Shown piece by piece: positions 43,667 to 52,970 of a stretch of DNA of 53,144 nt. Made by a program: the position numbers and the translations under genes. The DNA lies in assembly GCA_020073015.1 (NCBI GenBank), contig JAIQFZ010000014.1, forward strand, positions 1 through 53,144, written 5' to 3'. The DNA is from Terriglobia bacterium (lineage in GTDB: Bacteria > Acidobacteriota > Terriglobia > Terriglobales > Acidobacteriaceae). Position 1 is the stretch's first letter, and each line of letters opens with the position of its first letter. The notes beneath the pieces were generated by a model. It did no database searches. It saw only the letters and a list, made by a program, of their open reading frames with translations, and had not been told where the DNA came from.

Positions 43667-45017
43667 TGGTCATCAATTCTTCCGGATTGGGCAGGATTGG
43701 CAAACGCAGCCGGATCAGGGTGCCAACGCCCTCGCGACTGTCGATCATCATCTTGGCAGTATCGCCGTAGAGGACTTTCAGGCGCTCGGCCACGTTGGCC
43801 ATGCCGATTCCCGTACCGCCCAGGCCATCCGGCGGATCGAACAGTTGGGCGGCTCCCATACCCACTCCATTGTCTTCCACCTCGACCACCAGCCGTGACT
43901 TGATCACGCGGCTGCGCAGCGTGATGCTGCCTCCTTCGACTTTGGGAGCAAGCCCGTGCTTGATGCAGTTCTCCACCAGCGGCTGCAGGAGCATGCTGGG
44001 TACCATGGCTTCCAGCGAGGCGGGATCGAGATCCTTGATCACTTTGAGCTTGTCCCGCCCAAAGCGCACCACTTCGATGTCCAGGTAATTGTCGATAAAC
44101 TCCACTTCCTCGCGCAGCGGGACGAACGAATCCGTGCTGTGCAGGAGTCGGCGGAGAATCGTGGCGAGTTTGAGGATCATTTCCCGCGCGGTGTCGGGAT
44201 CAAACCGCACCAACGAAGAAATCGTATTCAGTGTGTTGAACAGAAAGTGCGGGTTGATCTGGTTCTGCAGCGCCGCCATGCGCGCCTGGAGCAGCAGCCG
44301 CTCCTGTTCTTCCAGCTTCATCTGGATGCGCACACTGTTGAAAATTTTCAGCTCCGTGCCCACCACCATGACCACCGCCAGATAAATCGCGCTCTCCACT
44401 AAGTACCCGTTCCGAGTTCCGCCCTCCACCCAAAGACCAGGGCTCTCCAGACTGAAGATGGAGTTCGGCAAGAATCGCCAGATTTCCGTCTGCAGAAAAC
44501 GCAAGCCCACGATGGTCGCGAAGAAAGTGACCTGCCAATCGAACACGCGCGGCCGAGGAAGATTGCGGCGAATCAAGCGATAGAGGCTGAGGTCGATGAA
44601 CGGCGAGAACGACCAGATGTCTTCCTGTTCGGGCGCGAACCGGCGCAACTGGCCGGCGATGATTCCCGCAAGTACGTTCAACGGCAAGCTTGCCCACTCC
44701 CCGTGGAGCGCCGCCGGCAGTGCCATCAACGCGCCGCCCAGCCCGCCGGACAGCCGCCCGCCGATGACGCCTAAGAGCAGGGTCGTTTCCAGCGCAAGAT
44801 CGCCCGCCAGGAAACTGCGGGCGCTGAAGCGAATCCAGACGCCGAGGGCAATCGGGATCGCCATCCAGAGTGCGAGGTAGATTTTGTGGCGAGTCTCGCG
44901 CCGTTCACGAAAGAGGAGACTCTTGAACTCCTTCGAGCGTACCAACGCGCTCGACACGGCGGCGGCTACACCGAGCTTAATCAGGAGATTGACGAGGATC
45001 AGCCGTTGTTCGAGCAT
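43614..45017 (-). CDS. LytS-type sensor histidine kinase
   Basis: 467 residues from ATG 45017 (the frame is open further upstream but the extra residues are not typical). Five or six N-terminal membrane segments (5TM-LYT-like: LETTLLLGVIGGRLSGGLGGALMALPAAL), a helical linker (KLEEQERLLLQARMAALQNQ), the His-kinase box QINPHFLFNTLNTISSLVRF with phospho-acceptor His, and an HATPase domain (LVENCIKHGLAP, VEDNGVGMG). LytTR-type response regulators usually pair with these; none is adjacent. Confidence 0.93.
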   Translation of the reverse strand: MLEQRLILVNLLIKLGVAAAVSSALVRSKEFKSLLFRERRETRHKIYLALWMAIPIALGVWIRFSARSFLAGDLALETTLLLGVIGGRLSGGLGGALMALPAALHGEWASLPLNVLAGIIAGQLRRFAPEQEDIWSFSPFIDLSLYRLIRRNLPRPRVFDWQVTFFATIVGLRFLQTEIWRFLPNSIFSLESPGLWVEGGTRNGYLVESAIYLAVVMVVGTELKIFNSVRIQMKLEEQERLLLQARMAALQNQINPHFLFNTLNTISSLVRFDPDTAREMILKLATILRRLLHSTDSFVPLREEVEFIDNYLDIEVVRFGRDKLKVIKDLDPASLEAMVPSMLLQPLVENCIKHGLAPKVEGGSITLRSRVIKSRLVVEVEDNGVGMGAAQLFDPPDGLGGTGIGMANVAERLKVLYGDTAKMMIDSREGVGTLIRLRLPILPNPEELMTTTTIAPAPAGKSLRKAE

Positions 45018-45057
45018 AGAACGATTCGTTCCCGCGAAGTGCCGTGAATAGACCGGA

Positions 45058-46287
45058 TCAGGCTTCGATTGTAGCTGCTGCCTGCCGCAAAAGCTGCTCG
45101 ACATTGGTGCCGACGGGCACCCCGCCCTGCGCGAAATCACGGCTCCCGCCGCCCCGGCCTCCGACCGACGTCAAGACCTGCTTCAGCAGCCCGCCCATGT
45201 CGGCCGTGCCGCCAGCCGATTGCGAGAACACCAGACCCGGGGGATCCATGGTGCTCGCAACCAGCGCGATCGCGGGAACGCCGGTCCGAACCGCTTTCTG
45301 CGCAAACAGTTTGGCGAAACTGATGTCGCGATCAGCAAACGAGCGCACCACTAACCGGCGGCCCTTGGTTTCTGGTACGTCATTCAGCGCGCCGGCAGCG
45401 ATGGCTTCGGCCAGTTGCTCGAGTGCGTCGTCTTTCTGTCTCCGCAGCAGTTTAGAATCGTCAAACGACTTTCGAATCTGGTTGGGAACGTCCCAGAGCT
45501 GCGCCGAAAACAGCGCAGCGGCATCGCTGAGACCAGCAAAGTCTCGGCGGGCTGTGCGAATGGCTCGATCACCGCAAACGAACTCCACGCGTGTTCCCTG
45601 CCGAACCTTCTCGGTTTTGCGCAGCAGGATGGCGCCGATCTGGCCAGTCGCCGCAACGTGAGTTCCGCCACAGGCTGACAGATCGAAGCCGGCAACCTCG
45701 ATCAGACGCAACTGGTCGCGTTCAGCGGGAGGGAGTTTTCTCAATCCGAGCTTTTCAGCCTCGGCGCGGGAAACGTAGCGAATCTGCACGGGACGATTCT
45801 CGACGACGATCTGATTCGCTCGCGTCTCGGCCTCAGCAACCTGCTCGGCATTCAGAACTGGCGTTGCCAGATCGATTGAGCAATAGTCGTCGCCCATGTG
45901 GAATGAGACTGTCGGCATCTGATACAGCTCGACAAAAGCTGCCGAAAGAACGTGCTGTCCCGAGTGCTGCTGCATGTGGTCGCGGCGACGATCCGAATCG
46001 ATGACCCCGCGCACGGCCGTGCCTGCCGCAACCCGCACCGGCGCTTCCAGGTAATGAATGATCCGCCCGTCTTCGTGCTCGGCCACTTCGCTGACGCAGA
46101 AGCGATCCGTCGAGTCGAGCGTCAGCCAACCGGTATCGTGGAGCTGCCCGCCGCTGGTCGGATAAAACGCGGTTTCGCGCAAGATGACACCGGTTCGCGG
46201 CTGCTCTGCGGACTGGACAAGCACACCCTCAACGACCGATTCGAATTCCCGCAGTTCGGGACTATCGTAGTAAAGCCGTGTCGTCAT
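45058..46287 (-). CDS. AlaX-type alanyl-tRNA editing protein with DHHA1 domain
   Basis: 409 residues. Clears Ser/Gly-tRNA-Ala. The zinc-site motifs of the AlaRS editing domain are present: HMQQHSGQHVLSAAF (HxxxH) and FDLSACGGTHVAATGQIG (CxxxH). The C-terminal part (about 310-409; RSFADRDISFAKLFAQKAV ... GGRGGGSRDFAQGG) is a DHHA1 domain, so this is the long AlaX form. ATG at 46287 lies 19 bp after the SRP RNA 3' end. Confidence 0.92.
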   Translation of the reverse strand: MTTRLYYDSPELREFESVVEGVLVQSAEQPRTGVILRETAFYPTSGGQLHDTGWLTLDSTDRFCVSEVAEHEDGRIIHYLEAPVRVAAGTAVRGVIDSDRRRDHMQQHSGQHVLSAAFVELYQMPTVSFHMGDDYCSIDLATPVLNAEQVAEAETRANQIVVENRPVQIRYVSRAEAEKLGLRKLPPAERDQLRLIEVAGFDLSACGGTHVAATGQIGAILLRKTEKVRQGTRVEFVCGDRAIRTARRDFAGLSDAAALFSAQLWDVPNQIRKSFDDSKLLRRQKDDALEQLAEAIAAGALNDVPETKGRRLVVRSFADRDISFAKLFAQKAVRTGVPAIALVASTMDPPGLVFSQSAGGTADMGGLLKQVLTSVGGRGGGSRDFAQGGVPVGTNVEQLLRQAAATIEA

Positions 46288-46305
46288 ACTCGCGGGTCAA
46301 AAAAA

Positions 46306-46411
46306 GCCAGGCACCGGCGACCCACTGCACACGAAAGAGCCCGTTACCGTTGCTTCCTTCCGGACCTGGCGGGGTTGGCGGGAATACGTCGCGCGGGACC
46401 GATGCCTGACC
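46306..46411 (-). ncRNA. ffs: signal recognition particle RNA, small (4.5S) type
   Basis: The minus strand contains the conserved apical core CCAGGTCCGGAAGGAAGCA (about 46368-46350), which binds Ffh. The two ends pair (CAGGCATCGG with CCGGTGCCTG), closing a single long hairpin of about 105 nt, and TTTTTTT follows (46305-46299). This is the bacterial 4.5S form without an Alu domain. Ends are good to a few bases. Confidence 0.95.
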
Positions 46412-46532
46412 CTCCATAGTATCAAACAGATTGGCCAGCAATTGTCAGTCGCGCAGGTCCCAGGTCTCAGGAAGTGCGATGGGGAAGCGCGCGAACGGTT
46501 GCCCACCCGATCATCTCCCCACAGTCTGCCTT

Positions 46533-46556
46533 CCTGAGCGAAGCGAAGGACCCATG
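46533..46556 (+). repeat. single copy of the cctgagcgaagcgaagg element
   Basis: CCTGAGCGAAGCGAAGGACC followed by CATG is identical to the core of the 30-bp arms at 19188-19264. It lies in the 240-bp gap between ffs and the methyltransferase stop. No gene is seen in that gap. Confidence 0.85.
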
Positions 46557-46654
46557 CACTCTGCCCGTCCCATTTTCATCGCACCGCGCCGGGCAACGAA
46601 GCCAATCCCATGGGATTCTGACGGGCAACTGCTGGCACAGAGCGGCTACCAAGC

Positions 46655-47347
46655 TCAGCGCACGACCAGCACTTCGCGGATGGCGTCGCGCGCAAGAAAG
46701 AACTTGATGGAGGCAAAGTCGCGAAACAGGTTCTCGATGTGGCGATTGTTAAACACTCGCTGCAAGCGCGGAGATTGCTTCTCTCCCGTCGGACGGCCCG
46801 CCGGCGGCAACTTGATTTCCTGCATCTCCAACGTGTCCGTGCCCGTGACGTGGTAGCGATAGCAGATTGAGTCCGGGCCCGCATCGCGGGTGTGGAAGAA
46901 GGTCAGCAGCAGTCCGCCTGGTTTCATTACGGACCACAATCGGTCTATGGTTGGCTTGACCAAGCTTTCTTCCATGTAGTCGGGCAGGTTCCAGCACAAC
47001 ACCACGTCAAACAAAGCGTTGGAGTACACCAGGTTTTCGGCGAGGAATTTCTTGCTGTCCAGGACCGTGTTTCCCTTTTCGTCCTGAATTCGCAGTGCGG
47101 GATCGAGCGCAGCCCGCAAAAGATCCTCGCTGTAGCTCTTGTGTCCTTTGGCGGTAAAGAAGCGGATGTTGTTGGCCGAGGTCGCGCCCATGTCAAGAAC
47201 GCACAATCCGTCCTGCGAGTTCAGCAGCCGCGAGATTTCCGCCATGCCGCTGGAGCGGCGTGTCAGCTTCTGCGGAGGAGCAGCCGAGGCCGCCTGTTTC
47301 GAAGAGCTCCGAAAGAATTTCATTGGATTGTCAGCGACAGATGCCAT
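46655..47347 (-). CDS. class I SAM-dependent methyltransferase-like protein
   Basis: 230 residues. A Rossmann methyltransferase layout is seen: VLDMGATSANNIRFF as an atypical motif I, FDVVLCWNLPDYMEESL as motif IV and MKPGGLLLTFF as motif V/VI. The N-terminal 35 residues are Ser/Ala/Gln-rich and likely disordered. The substrate is unknown. Its start lies 57 bp after the bactofilin stop, in the same direction, so the two probably form an operon. Confidence 0.82.
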   Translation of the reverse strand: MASVADNPMKFFRSSSKQAASAAPPQKLTRRSSGMAEISRLLNSQDGLCVLDMGATSANNIRFFTAKGHKSYSEDLLRAALDPALRIQDEKGNTVLDSKKFLAENLVYSNALFDVVLCWNLPDYMEESLVKPTIDRLWSVMKPGGLLLTFFHTRDAGPDSICYRYHVTGTDTLEMQEIKLPPAGRPTGEKQSPRLQRVFNNRHIENLFRDFASIKFFLARDAIREVLVVR

Positions 47348-47404
47348 GGATTAAGGCGCTTGCACCGACCAGAGACGAGCGCAATCCTCGGGAAGCGGTG
47401 CCAG

Positions 47405-47755
47405 TCACGCCTTGCCGGAGTCTTTCTGTATGTCAACCTTTCCCTTCAAGAACGCGCCTTCTTCAATCGAGATCCGTTGGGTGGTCACGTCCCCGGTCAC
47501 CACCGCCGACTGCCGTAGCTCGACGCGATCGGAAGCATTCACGCTCCCATCCAGTTTGCCCTGAATGACCACGCCCTTGGCGGTGACGTTGGCTTTCACA
47601 TTGCCATTGGGTCCGACCGTCAGGCTATGATTGCGCAGTTCGATGCTGCCTTCAACATGCCCATCCAGATAGAGATCCTCGGAGCCGGACAGCTCTCCTT
47701 TGATCACCACCGACTTGCCAATGTGGGCGAATTCTCCCGTTTTCGGGGTATCCAT
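47405..47755 (-). CDS. bactofilin (polymer-forming cytoskeletal protein)
   Basis: 116 residues. A right-handed beta-helix pattern of short repeats: HIGKSVVIKGELSGSEDLYLDGHVEGSIELRNHSLTVGPNGNVKANVTAKGVVIQGKLDGSV, typical of bactofilins. These self-assemble into filaments that help shape cell wall or appendages. It starts at ATG 47755 and is divergent from the secreted protein gene at 47961. Confidence 0.93.
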   Translation of the reverse strand: MDTPKTGEFAHIGKSVVIKGELSGSEDLYLDGHVEGSIELRNHSLTVGPNGNVKANVTAKGVVIQGKLDGSVNASDRVELRQSAVVTGDVTTQRISIEEGAFLKGKVDIQKDSGKA

Positions 47756-47960
47756 TCTTTGGCCTCCATCTCGCCGCGCTCAGGTCGGGCCGCGGATTTC
47801 CTGATTGTAAATCATTCGCTCGCCCCGCACCCTGATTCCGGGCGTCGAAATCATTCTCCGCCATGAAGTTATGTCGACGCATGGAAATCCCGGTTCGGCG
47901 GAATCGAACGCCCGGGTTTGCTACTATCGTCTGAACGGGGTGCACACACCCCTTCGATTT

Positions 47961-48866
47961 ATGCCGCACGTCCGAATGCTGTCGCGCATTCTTATCTGGA
48001 TTGTTCTGCTGACCGCCGCCTGCTTTGCGGAACAGCAGACGACTGTTCCTTCCCGTCCGGACCCCGGCGATCTCGTGCGAAAAGCGGTACAAAACGAAAT
48101 CAAGACGGTCCATGAAGAAACCGATCGCTTCCTGTTCCGCGGAACCAAGACCACCCCCAAGGGATCGACCACGAAGGTTTACGTTGAGACCAAGGAAGCG
48201 ACTGCCGGCCTGGTGGTCGCCTACAACGGCAAGCCTCTGACGCCGGACCAGCGCCGGGCCGAAGAAGCCCGCGTTGCACGCTTCCTCAACAATCCAGCAG
48301 AACTGAAGAAGAAACGCAACCAGGAACGAGAGGACGAAGAGCGCACTCTCCGCATCGTCCGTGCCATTCCCGATGCCTTCCTGTTTGAATACGCGGGCGA
48401 AGAACAGGGATCGGCTGGGATAGGCCGGGCCGGTGACCCGCTGGTCAAACTGAAGTTCCGGCCGAATCCACGCTATCAACCGCCCTCGCGCGTGGAGCAG
48501 GTCCTCACCGGCATGCAGGGTTTCGTGCTGGTGGACGTCGCGCGCTACCGGATCGCCAGCATCGACGGCACGCTCTTTAAGGACGTCAGTTTTGGTTGGG
48601 GAATTTTGGGACACCTCGACCGAGGTGGGCACTTTCTGGTTCAGCAGCAGGAGCTCGGAGACGATCGCTGGGACATTTCGCGCATGAGTCTCAATTTCAC
48701 CGGCAAGATTCTGCTCGTGAAAAACCTGATGATCAGTTCGACCGAGGTCTTCAGCGGCTTCAAGAAGGTCCCGCCGGACCTAACCTTTGCCGAAGCGCTG
48801 GAACTGCTGAAGAAAGAGGAGACGGTGGCGGAGAATCCGACCACCAGCAAGCTCGCGCTGAAATGA
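47961..48866 (+). CDS. secreted protein of unknown function
   Basis: 301 residues. ATG 47961 or 47976 gives a signal peptide (MLSRILIWIVLLTAACFA). A charged central helix (AEEARVARFLNNPAELKKKRNQEREDEERTLRIVR) follows a short beta part, then a beta-rich second half (RIASIDGTLFKDVSFGWGILGHLDRGGHFLVQQQELGDDRWD, then MSLNFTGKILLVKNLMISSTEVFSGFKKV). The second half repeats beta hairpins as in outer-membrane or lipid-binding proteins, but I see no family motif. It is divergent from the bactofilin gene and convergent with the enolase-family gene. Confidence 0.7.
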   Translation: MPHVRMLSRILIWIVLLTAACFAEQQTTVPSRPDPGDLVRKAVQNEIKTVHEETDRFLFRGTKTTPKGSTTKVYVETKEATAGLVVAYNGKPLTPDQRRAEEARVARFLNNPAELKKKRNQEREDEERTLRIVRAIPDAFLFEYAGEEQGSAGIGRAGDPLVKLKFRPNPRYQPPSRVEQVLTGMQGFVLVDVARYRIASIDGTLFKDVSFGWGILGHLDRGGHFLVQQQELGDDRWDISRMSLNFTGKILLVKNLMISSTEVFSGFKKVPPDLTFAEALELLKKEETVAENPTTSKLALK

Positions 48867-48876
48867 TGGGTGGCCC

Positions 48877-49998
48877 CTATAGCGTGGTTCCGGCACGCCA
48901 CGTTTCTTCCCGCACCGTGAACTTCTGGACCAAATCCTCGCGCACGCGGTAGCCGGTTCCAGGCGCATCGCTGATAGGAATCATTCCGTCGGCCCGCACT
49001 TCGACCTGGGGCTCAATGATGTCCTCTTTCCAATAGCGCTTCGAAGCGGAGACGTCGCCCGGCAGCCGGAAATTTTCCAGTGTTGACAATGCGATGTTGT
49101 GCGCACGTCCGACTCCTGACTCCAGCATCCCGCCGCACCACACTGGGATCCCGTGCTGCTGGGCCACGTCGTGGATCTTCTTCGCCTCCGTGAACCCTCC
49201 CACGCGGCCGACTTTGATATTGATGATCCGGCACGCCCCGGTCTCCAGCGCAAAGTCGGCGTCGCGCGCGTGATGGATGGACTCATCCAGGCAAATCGAG
49301 GTCTGAATCGCTTTCTGCAGCCGCGCATGAAGATAGATTTCGTCGTTCCACAGCGGCTGCTCGATCATGAGCAGGTGATACGCGTCGAATTTGCGCAAGT
49401 GTTCGGTCTGATCCAGCGTGTAAGCGGAGTTCGCGTCCACGCTCAGGACAATGTCGGCCCAGCGCGCACGAATCTTTTCCAGCACATTCAGATCCCATCC
49501 CGGCTTTACCTTGATCTTGATGCGACGGTAGCCGGCGGCGAGTTCTGTTTCGATTTTCTGAAGAAGTTGCTCCGGCGAATCCTGAATGCCGATCGAGACC
49601 CCGCAGGCAATTTCACGGCGCGTTCCCCCCAGCAGTTTCCATAGCGGCTGCTGTTTCTGGCGTGCTTCCGCGTCCCACACAGCGTTTTCCAGGGCTGCCT
49701 TGGCCATGTTGTGGCCGCGGACTCGAGCGAAAAGCGCAGCACACTCGCGGCCCGACTCCACTCCGTTCTTGAGCAACGCCGGTGCCAGATACCGCTTGAT
49801 GGTCGGCCACGCCGTCTCAATCCACTCCGGACTGTAAAACGGATCCTCGCCGGCGACGCATTCACCCCACCCGCGAACCCCATCGCCTTCCACCGAGACC
49901 AGCAGGATGCGCCGGCCGTAGACCCGCCCAAAACTCGTTTCAAAGAAGTGCACGAGCGGCATTTGAATTTCGCGCAGAGTGACGGATTCGATTTTCAT
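48877..49998 (-). CDS. enolase-superfamily enzyme, o-succinylbenzoate synthase / dipeptide epimerase type
   Basis: 373 residues. Catalytic residues of the muconate-lactonising subgroup are visible: KIKVKPG (two Lys), VDANSAY (Asp ligand), IEQPL (Glu ligand), CLDESI (Asp) and NIKVGRVGG (Lys on the other side of the pocket). This set fits MenC (OSB synthase) or N-succinylamino acid racemase/dipeptide epimerase, which cannot be separated by eye. No other men genes are nearby. ATG at 49998. Confidence 0.85.
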   Translation of the reverse strand: MKIESVTLREIQMPLVHFFETSFGRVYGRRILLVSVEGDGVRGWGECVAGEDPFYSPEWIETAWPTIKRYLAPALLKNGVESGRECAALFARVRGHNMAKAALENAVWDAEARQKQQPLWKLLGGTRREIACGVSIGIQDSPEQLLQKIETELAAGYRRIKIKVKPGWDLNVLEKIRARWADIVLSVDANSAYTLDQTEHLRKFDAYHLLMIEQPLWNDEIYLHARLQKAIQTSICLDESIHHARDADFALETGACRIINIKVGRVGGFTEAKKIHDVAQQHGIPVWCGGMLESGVGRAHNIALSTLENFRLPGDVSASKRYWKEDIIEPQVEVRADGMIPISDAPGTGYRVREDLVQKFTVREETWRAGTTL

Positions 49999-50269
49999 GA
50001 GGATTCAGTACAAGAACTCATGGGGAAGACGAAGCGGGAGTATAAAACGCGAACCGAAATCGAGCAAGCCGAACCCGGCGAGCATACTCAGTCCGCACTC
50101 GGCCAGCGAGCCCGGCAGCTTCGTCAATTCGATCGGCCGCCCAGTACCTGCTCCGGGCGCGAGATGGCTTGGGGTGGCTGGCCATTCGATCTCGGCGCTC
50201 TTTTCGCTGAAGACTCGCGCCGACCGGAGTAGAATCTTTGCGTTTGCTAAATCTAAACGAGACGCTTCA

Positions 50270-50521
50270 ATGAAATCGAATCGCCTTTTGATCGTATCCG
50301 TCGTTTTCCTGGCGGCCGGCCTGGGATGGATTCTGAGCTATTGCCACGGCAACGCCGGCTTCAGTGCTGTCTTTCCGGTGGCGGGAACCTCACTCCAAGT
50401 CAACCTGACCACCACCGGAATGCCGGCCATGGGTGGCTTGGTGTTGGCCGTGATTGGCCTCCTATTGCTGATCGGGGCGCTGTTCGCGGCAATTACGGAA
50501 CAAGTGAAATCGCCTCGCTGA
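50270..50521 (+). CDS. small membrane protein of unknown function
   Basis: 83 residues with two hydrophobic helices (about 6-24 and 52-73) separated by a polar loop (CHGNAGFSAVFPVAGTSLQVNLTTTG). ATG at 50270 is chosen because the longer upstream frame is proline/serine-rich with no start signal. It is single-gene, divergent from the enolase-family gene and convergent with the GNAT gene. Confidence 0.6.
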   Translation: MKSNRLLIVSVVFLAAGLGWILSYCHGNAGFSAVFPVAGTSLQVNLTTTGMPAMGGLVLAVIGLLLLIGALFAAITEQVKSPR

Positions 50522-50551
50522 GCGACAGCACGCTGAGGGTCAGCGCCAGAA

Positions 50552-51322
50552 TCAGTAGTGCCAGGTTTCATCCCAAGCGCCCAGCCAGAACCGCCCGTTT
50601 CCTTTTTCGTCGCGCTCGTAGCCGAGTACGGACAACCCGGCTGCGAATGCCTTCGTGAGCTGCTCCCGATTCCGCTCTTGCACCTCGAACGCCCTCGGAC
50701 GCGCCGCTGTGGAAGCCTTCCACTCATAAACCTGCGCAGGAACATCCACCCTCAGGCGGCGCTCAAACTTAGGCAGTCCCGCGCCGCTGAGCAGACCTGT
50801 CACGCGCTCTGATTTCATCCACCACTCCGCCACCAACCGATCGGAAGGCAACCCACCCTGCAGCGGCGAAGAAGTGATCCCGTACTGATTCACGTTGTAG
50901 CGGCGAGCGATGGCACCCAACTTCTCAATATTTAAATATGCATTCTTGATTTCGAGCGGATCGAAGGTCCACTCCATCAGATCAAATCCGCGCGCCAGAG
51001 CATCGTCGCGTTGAAAAAGCTTCATGCGCCGCCCCAGCCCGCCATTGCGATACTGCTGACGAACGGCCAGCATGTGCGAATGCAGGTAGGAGTGACCGCC
51101 GCGCATTCCCGGAATCGCCAGCGCAAAGCCGATCAGTTCCTGCCCGTCGAACGCGCCTATGACGTGGCCTCCGATCTTGGTCGCCAGAACGAAGATCCGC
51201 ACCGGAACCAGTTCGGCATCCGAGAACTTCCATACTTCCTTCTGGAGCGCGAAGCAGGCCTGCATTTCTTCGAGCGCTTCGCACTTGCGGACAGTTGCCG
51301 ACTCCGCCGCCCCTCTGGTCAC
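50552..51322 (-). CDS. GNAT-family N-acetyltransferase-like protein
   Basis: 256 residues from GTG 51322, which overlaps the mazG stop (GTGA); ATG 51355 inside mazG is an alternative. GNAT motif A is seen in LAVRQQYRNGGLGRRMKLFQRDDAL (acetyl-CoA loop), preceded by FDGQELIGFALAIPGMRGG and followed by DPLEIKNAYLNIEKLGAIARRYNVNQYG. The substrate is unknown. Its translation is probably coupled to mazG. Confidence 0.85.
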   Translation of the reverse strand: MTRGAAESATVRKCEALEEMQACFALQKEVWKFSDAELVPVRIFVLATKIGGHVIGAFDGQELIGFALAIPGMRGGHSYLHSHMLAVRQQYRNGGLGRRMKLFQRDDALARGFDLMEWTFDPLEIKNAYLNIEKLGAIARRYNVNQYGITSSPLQGGLPSDRLVAEWWMKSERVTGLLSGAGLPKFERRLRVDVPAQVYEWKASTAARPRAFEVQERNREQLTKAFAAGLSVLGYERDEKGNGRFWLGAWDETWHY

Positions 51323-52215
51323 GGTTGTTTTTCCTGCTGTTTCGCTTGCTGCCATAGTTCTTCGAGTTCGTTCATGGATGCCTGCTGCGGCCCTCGTCCA
51401 CTGGCGCGCAACCGCTCCTCCATCCACTGGAAGCGGCGCTTGAATTTGCGGTTCGTCTTCTTGAGAGCCGACTCTGGATCGAGCGACAGGTACCGCGCAA
51501 TGTTTACAAGGACGAAGAAAAGATCTCCCACCTCGTCTTCCATGCGTTCGCGAAGTTCCAGTGACACTCGCGGCTTCCCCGACCCGGCGATCCCGGTCCC
51601 CGACGGCCCTTTGATGGGCGCTGCTTTCAGTTCCTCGCGCAGCTCCGCAGTTTCTTCGGCGAGCTTTTCAAACAGACCTTCAATCTCCGGCCAGTCGAAT
51701 CCCACATGCGCGGCGCGCGAACTGAGTTTGTGGGCTTCGAGGAGGGCAGGCATCTTCGACGACACGCCCGCCAGCACCGACTGCGCATCATCGGTGTTTT
51801 CCGCCTTCTTGCCGCCGCCCGCGTCCAACCGTTTCTTCTTCTCCTCAGCCTTTAGCGCCTCCCAGTTGCGCAGCACCTCCGCCGGAGTATCGGCTTTCAC
51901 GTCGCCAAACACATGCGGATGCCGATCCACCAGCTTGTTCGAAAGCCGGTCGAGCACGTCATCGATCGCGAAATGGCCTTCCTCGCGAGCCATCTGCGAA
52001 TAGAACAGCACCTGGAGTAGCAGGTCGCCCAACTCGCCGGTGAGTTCGTGCCAGTCGCGATTGTCGATGGCTTCTAGAACTTCGTAGGTCTCTTCGAGCG
52101 TGTACGGTTTGATGGTGTCGAAGGTCTGCTCGCGGTCCCACGGACATCCATCCGGAGCCCGCAGTCGCGCCATGATTTGAACCGCTCGTTCGAACCGTTC
52201 GCCGGTGGTGGGCAT
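51319..52215 (-). CDS. mazG: nucleoside triphosphate pyrophosphohydrolase MazG
   Basis: 298 residues with two MazG domains. The first has CPWDREQTFDTIKPYTLEETYEVLEAID and ELGDLLLQVLFYSQMAREEG with the EExxE/ExxD metal set; the second has LRERMEDEVGDLFFVLVNIARYL. It hydrolyses NTPs to NMPs plus pyrophosphate and limits damaged nucleotides or (p)ppGpp. The length is slightly above that of E. coli MazG because of an inserted charged linker. ATG at 52215. Confidence 0.94.
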   Translation of the reverse strand: MPTTGERFERAVQIMARLRAPDGCPWDREQTFDTIKPYTLEETYEVLEAIDNRDWHELTGELGDLLLQVLFYSQMAREEGHFAIDDVLDRLSNKLVDRHPHVFGDVKADTPAEVLRNWEALKAEEKKKRLDAGGGKKAENTDDAQSVLAGVSSKMPALLEAHKLSSRAAHVGFDWPEIEGLFEKLAEETAELREELKAAPIKGPSGTGIAGSGKPRVSLELRERMEDEVGDLFFVLVNIARYLSLDPESALKKTNRKFKRRFQWMEERLRASGRGPQQASMNELEELWQQAKQQEKQP

Positions 52216-52273
52216 GATCTTCCAATGTAAATGAGCGCTCTGGGAGGGGCAAACGGCGGGAATGAGCCAAGCT

Positions 52274-52918
52274 TCAGGAAATCTGTCGAACCGCCAGCTC
52301 AGTCTTGTCCGAGATGATCGCGTCCACGCCCCAGTCCGACAATTGCCGCATCTTCTCGATGCGATTCACGGTCCAAACCATGATTCTTTTCCCGGACGAG
52401 TGCACCTGATCGATCAACTCCCGATCGACGAGTTCCACCTGAGGAATCACCCACTCAGCCGGCGAGCGGGGCCAGTGACGGAGTTGGGAGCGGCTTTCGC
52501 AGAGAAATCCGAGCGGGATCGACGCATCGAGGATATGAATTGCCGTGAGCACATCCGGCAGGAACGACGAAACGACGTATTGCCTTTGTGGCGAATGCTG
52601 ACGTAACGCGGCGATCGTCTGCGGCTCGAGTCCTGCAACTTTCAGCTCGATGTCGAGAAACGCCGGCGACGAGAAGTGCTGAAGAACTTCATCCAGCCTG
52701 GGCAGCGCCAAGCTTTTCGAAGGCGTTTTCGCAATCTCCGCTCCCTTGTACTTGGCGTCGTGGCAGATTACAGCCTCGCCATCGAGCGATTGCCGCACAT
52801 CGAATTCAAATCCGTCGCAGCCGTGCTGCAAGCACAACTCGAATGCTGCCAGCGTGTTTTCTGGAATCTGACGGGAGGCACGCGCGCCACGATGACCGAG
52901 AAGGAGAGGTCGGGTCAT
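52274..52918 (-). CDS. glycerophosphodiester phosphodiesterase
   Basis: 214 residues, no signal peptide, so cytoplasmic (UgpQ-like). Opening GHRGARASRQIPENTLAAFELCLQHGCDGFEFDVRQSLDG gives the HRG and E-x-D metal/catalytic sites; CHDAKYKG supplies the second catalytic His, and the C-terminal VWTVNRIEKM is typical. It frees glycerol-3-phosphate from deacylated phospholipids. ATG at 52918. Confidence 0.93.
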   Translation of the reverse strand: MTRPLLLGHRGARASRQIPENTLAAFELCLQHGCDGFEFDVRQSLDGEAVICHDAKYKGAEIAKTPSKSLALPRLDEVLQHFSSPAFLDIELKVAGLEPQTIAALRQHSPQRQYVVSSFLPDVLTAIHILDASIPLGFLCESRSQLRHWPRSPAEWVIPQVELVDRELIDQVHSSGKRIMVWTVNRIEKMRQLSDWGVDAIISDKTELAVRQIS

Positions 52919-52970
52919 TCAAGTCCTAAGCAAGAAAGAGCGGAGGAACAGTCAAAAGGGATTGCTCTTC

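Noticed and set aside
49999-50269. N-terminal extension of the small membrane protein from 49979
   Set aside because: The extension is Ser/Pro/Arg-rich and has no ribosome site, and it would run through the divergent promoter region of the enolase-family gene.
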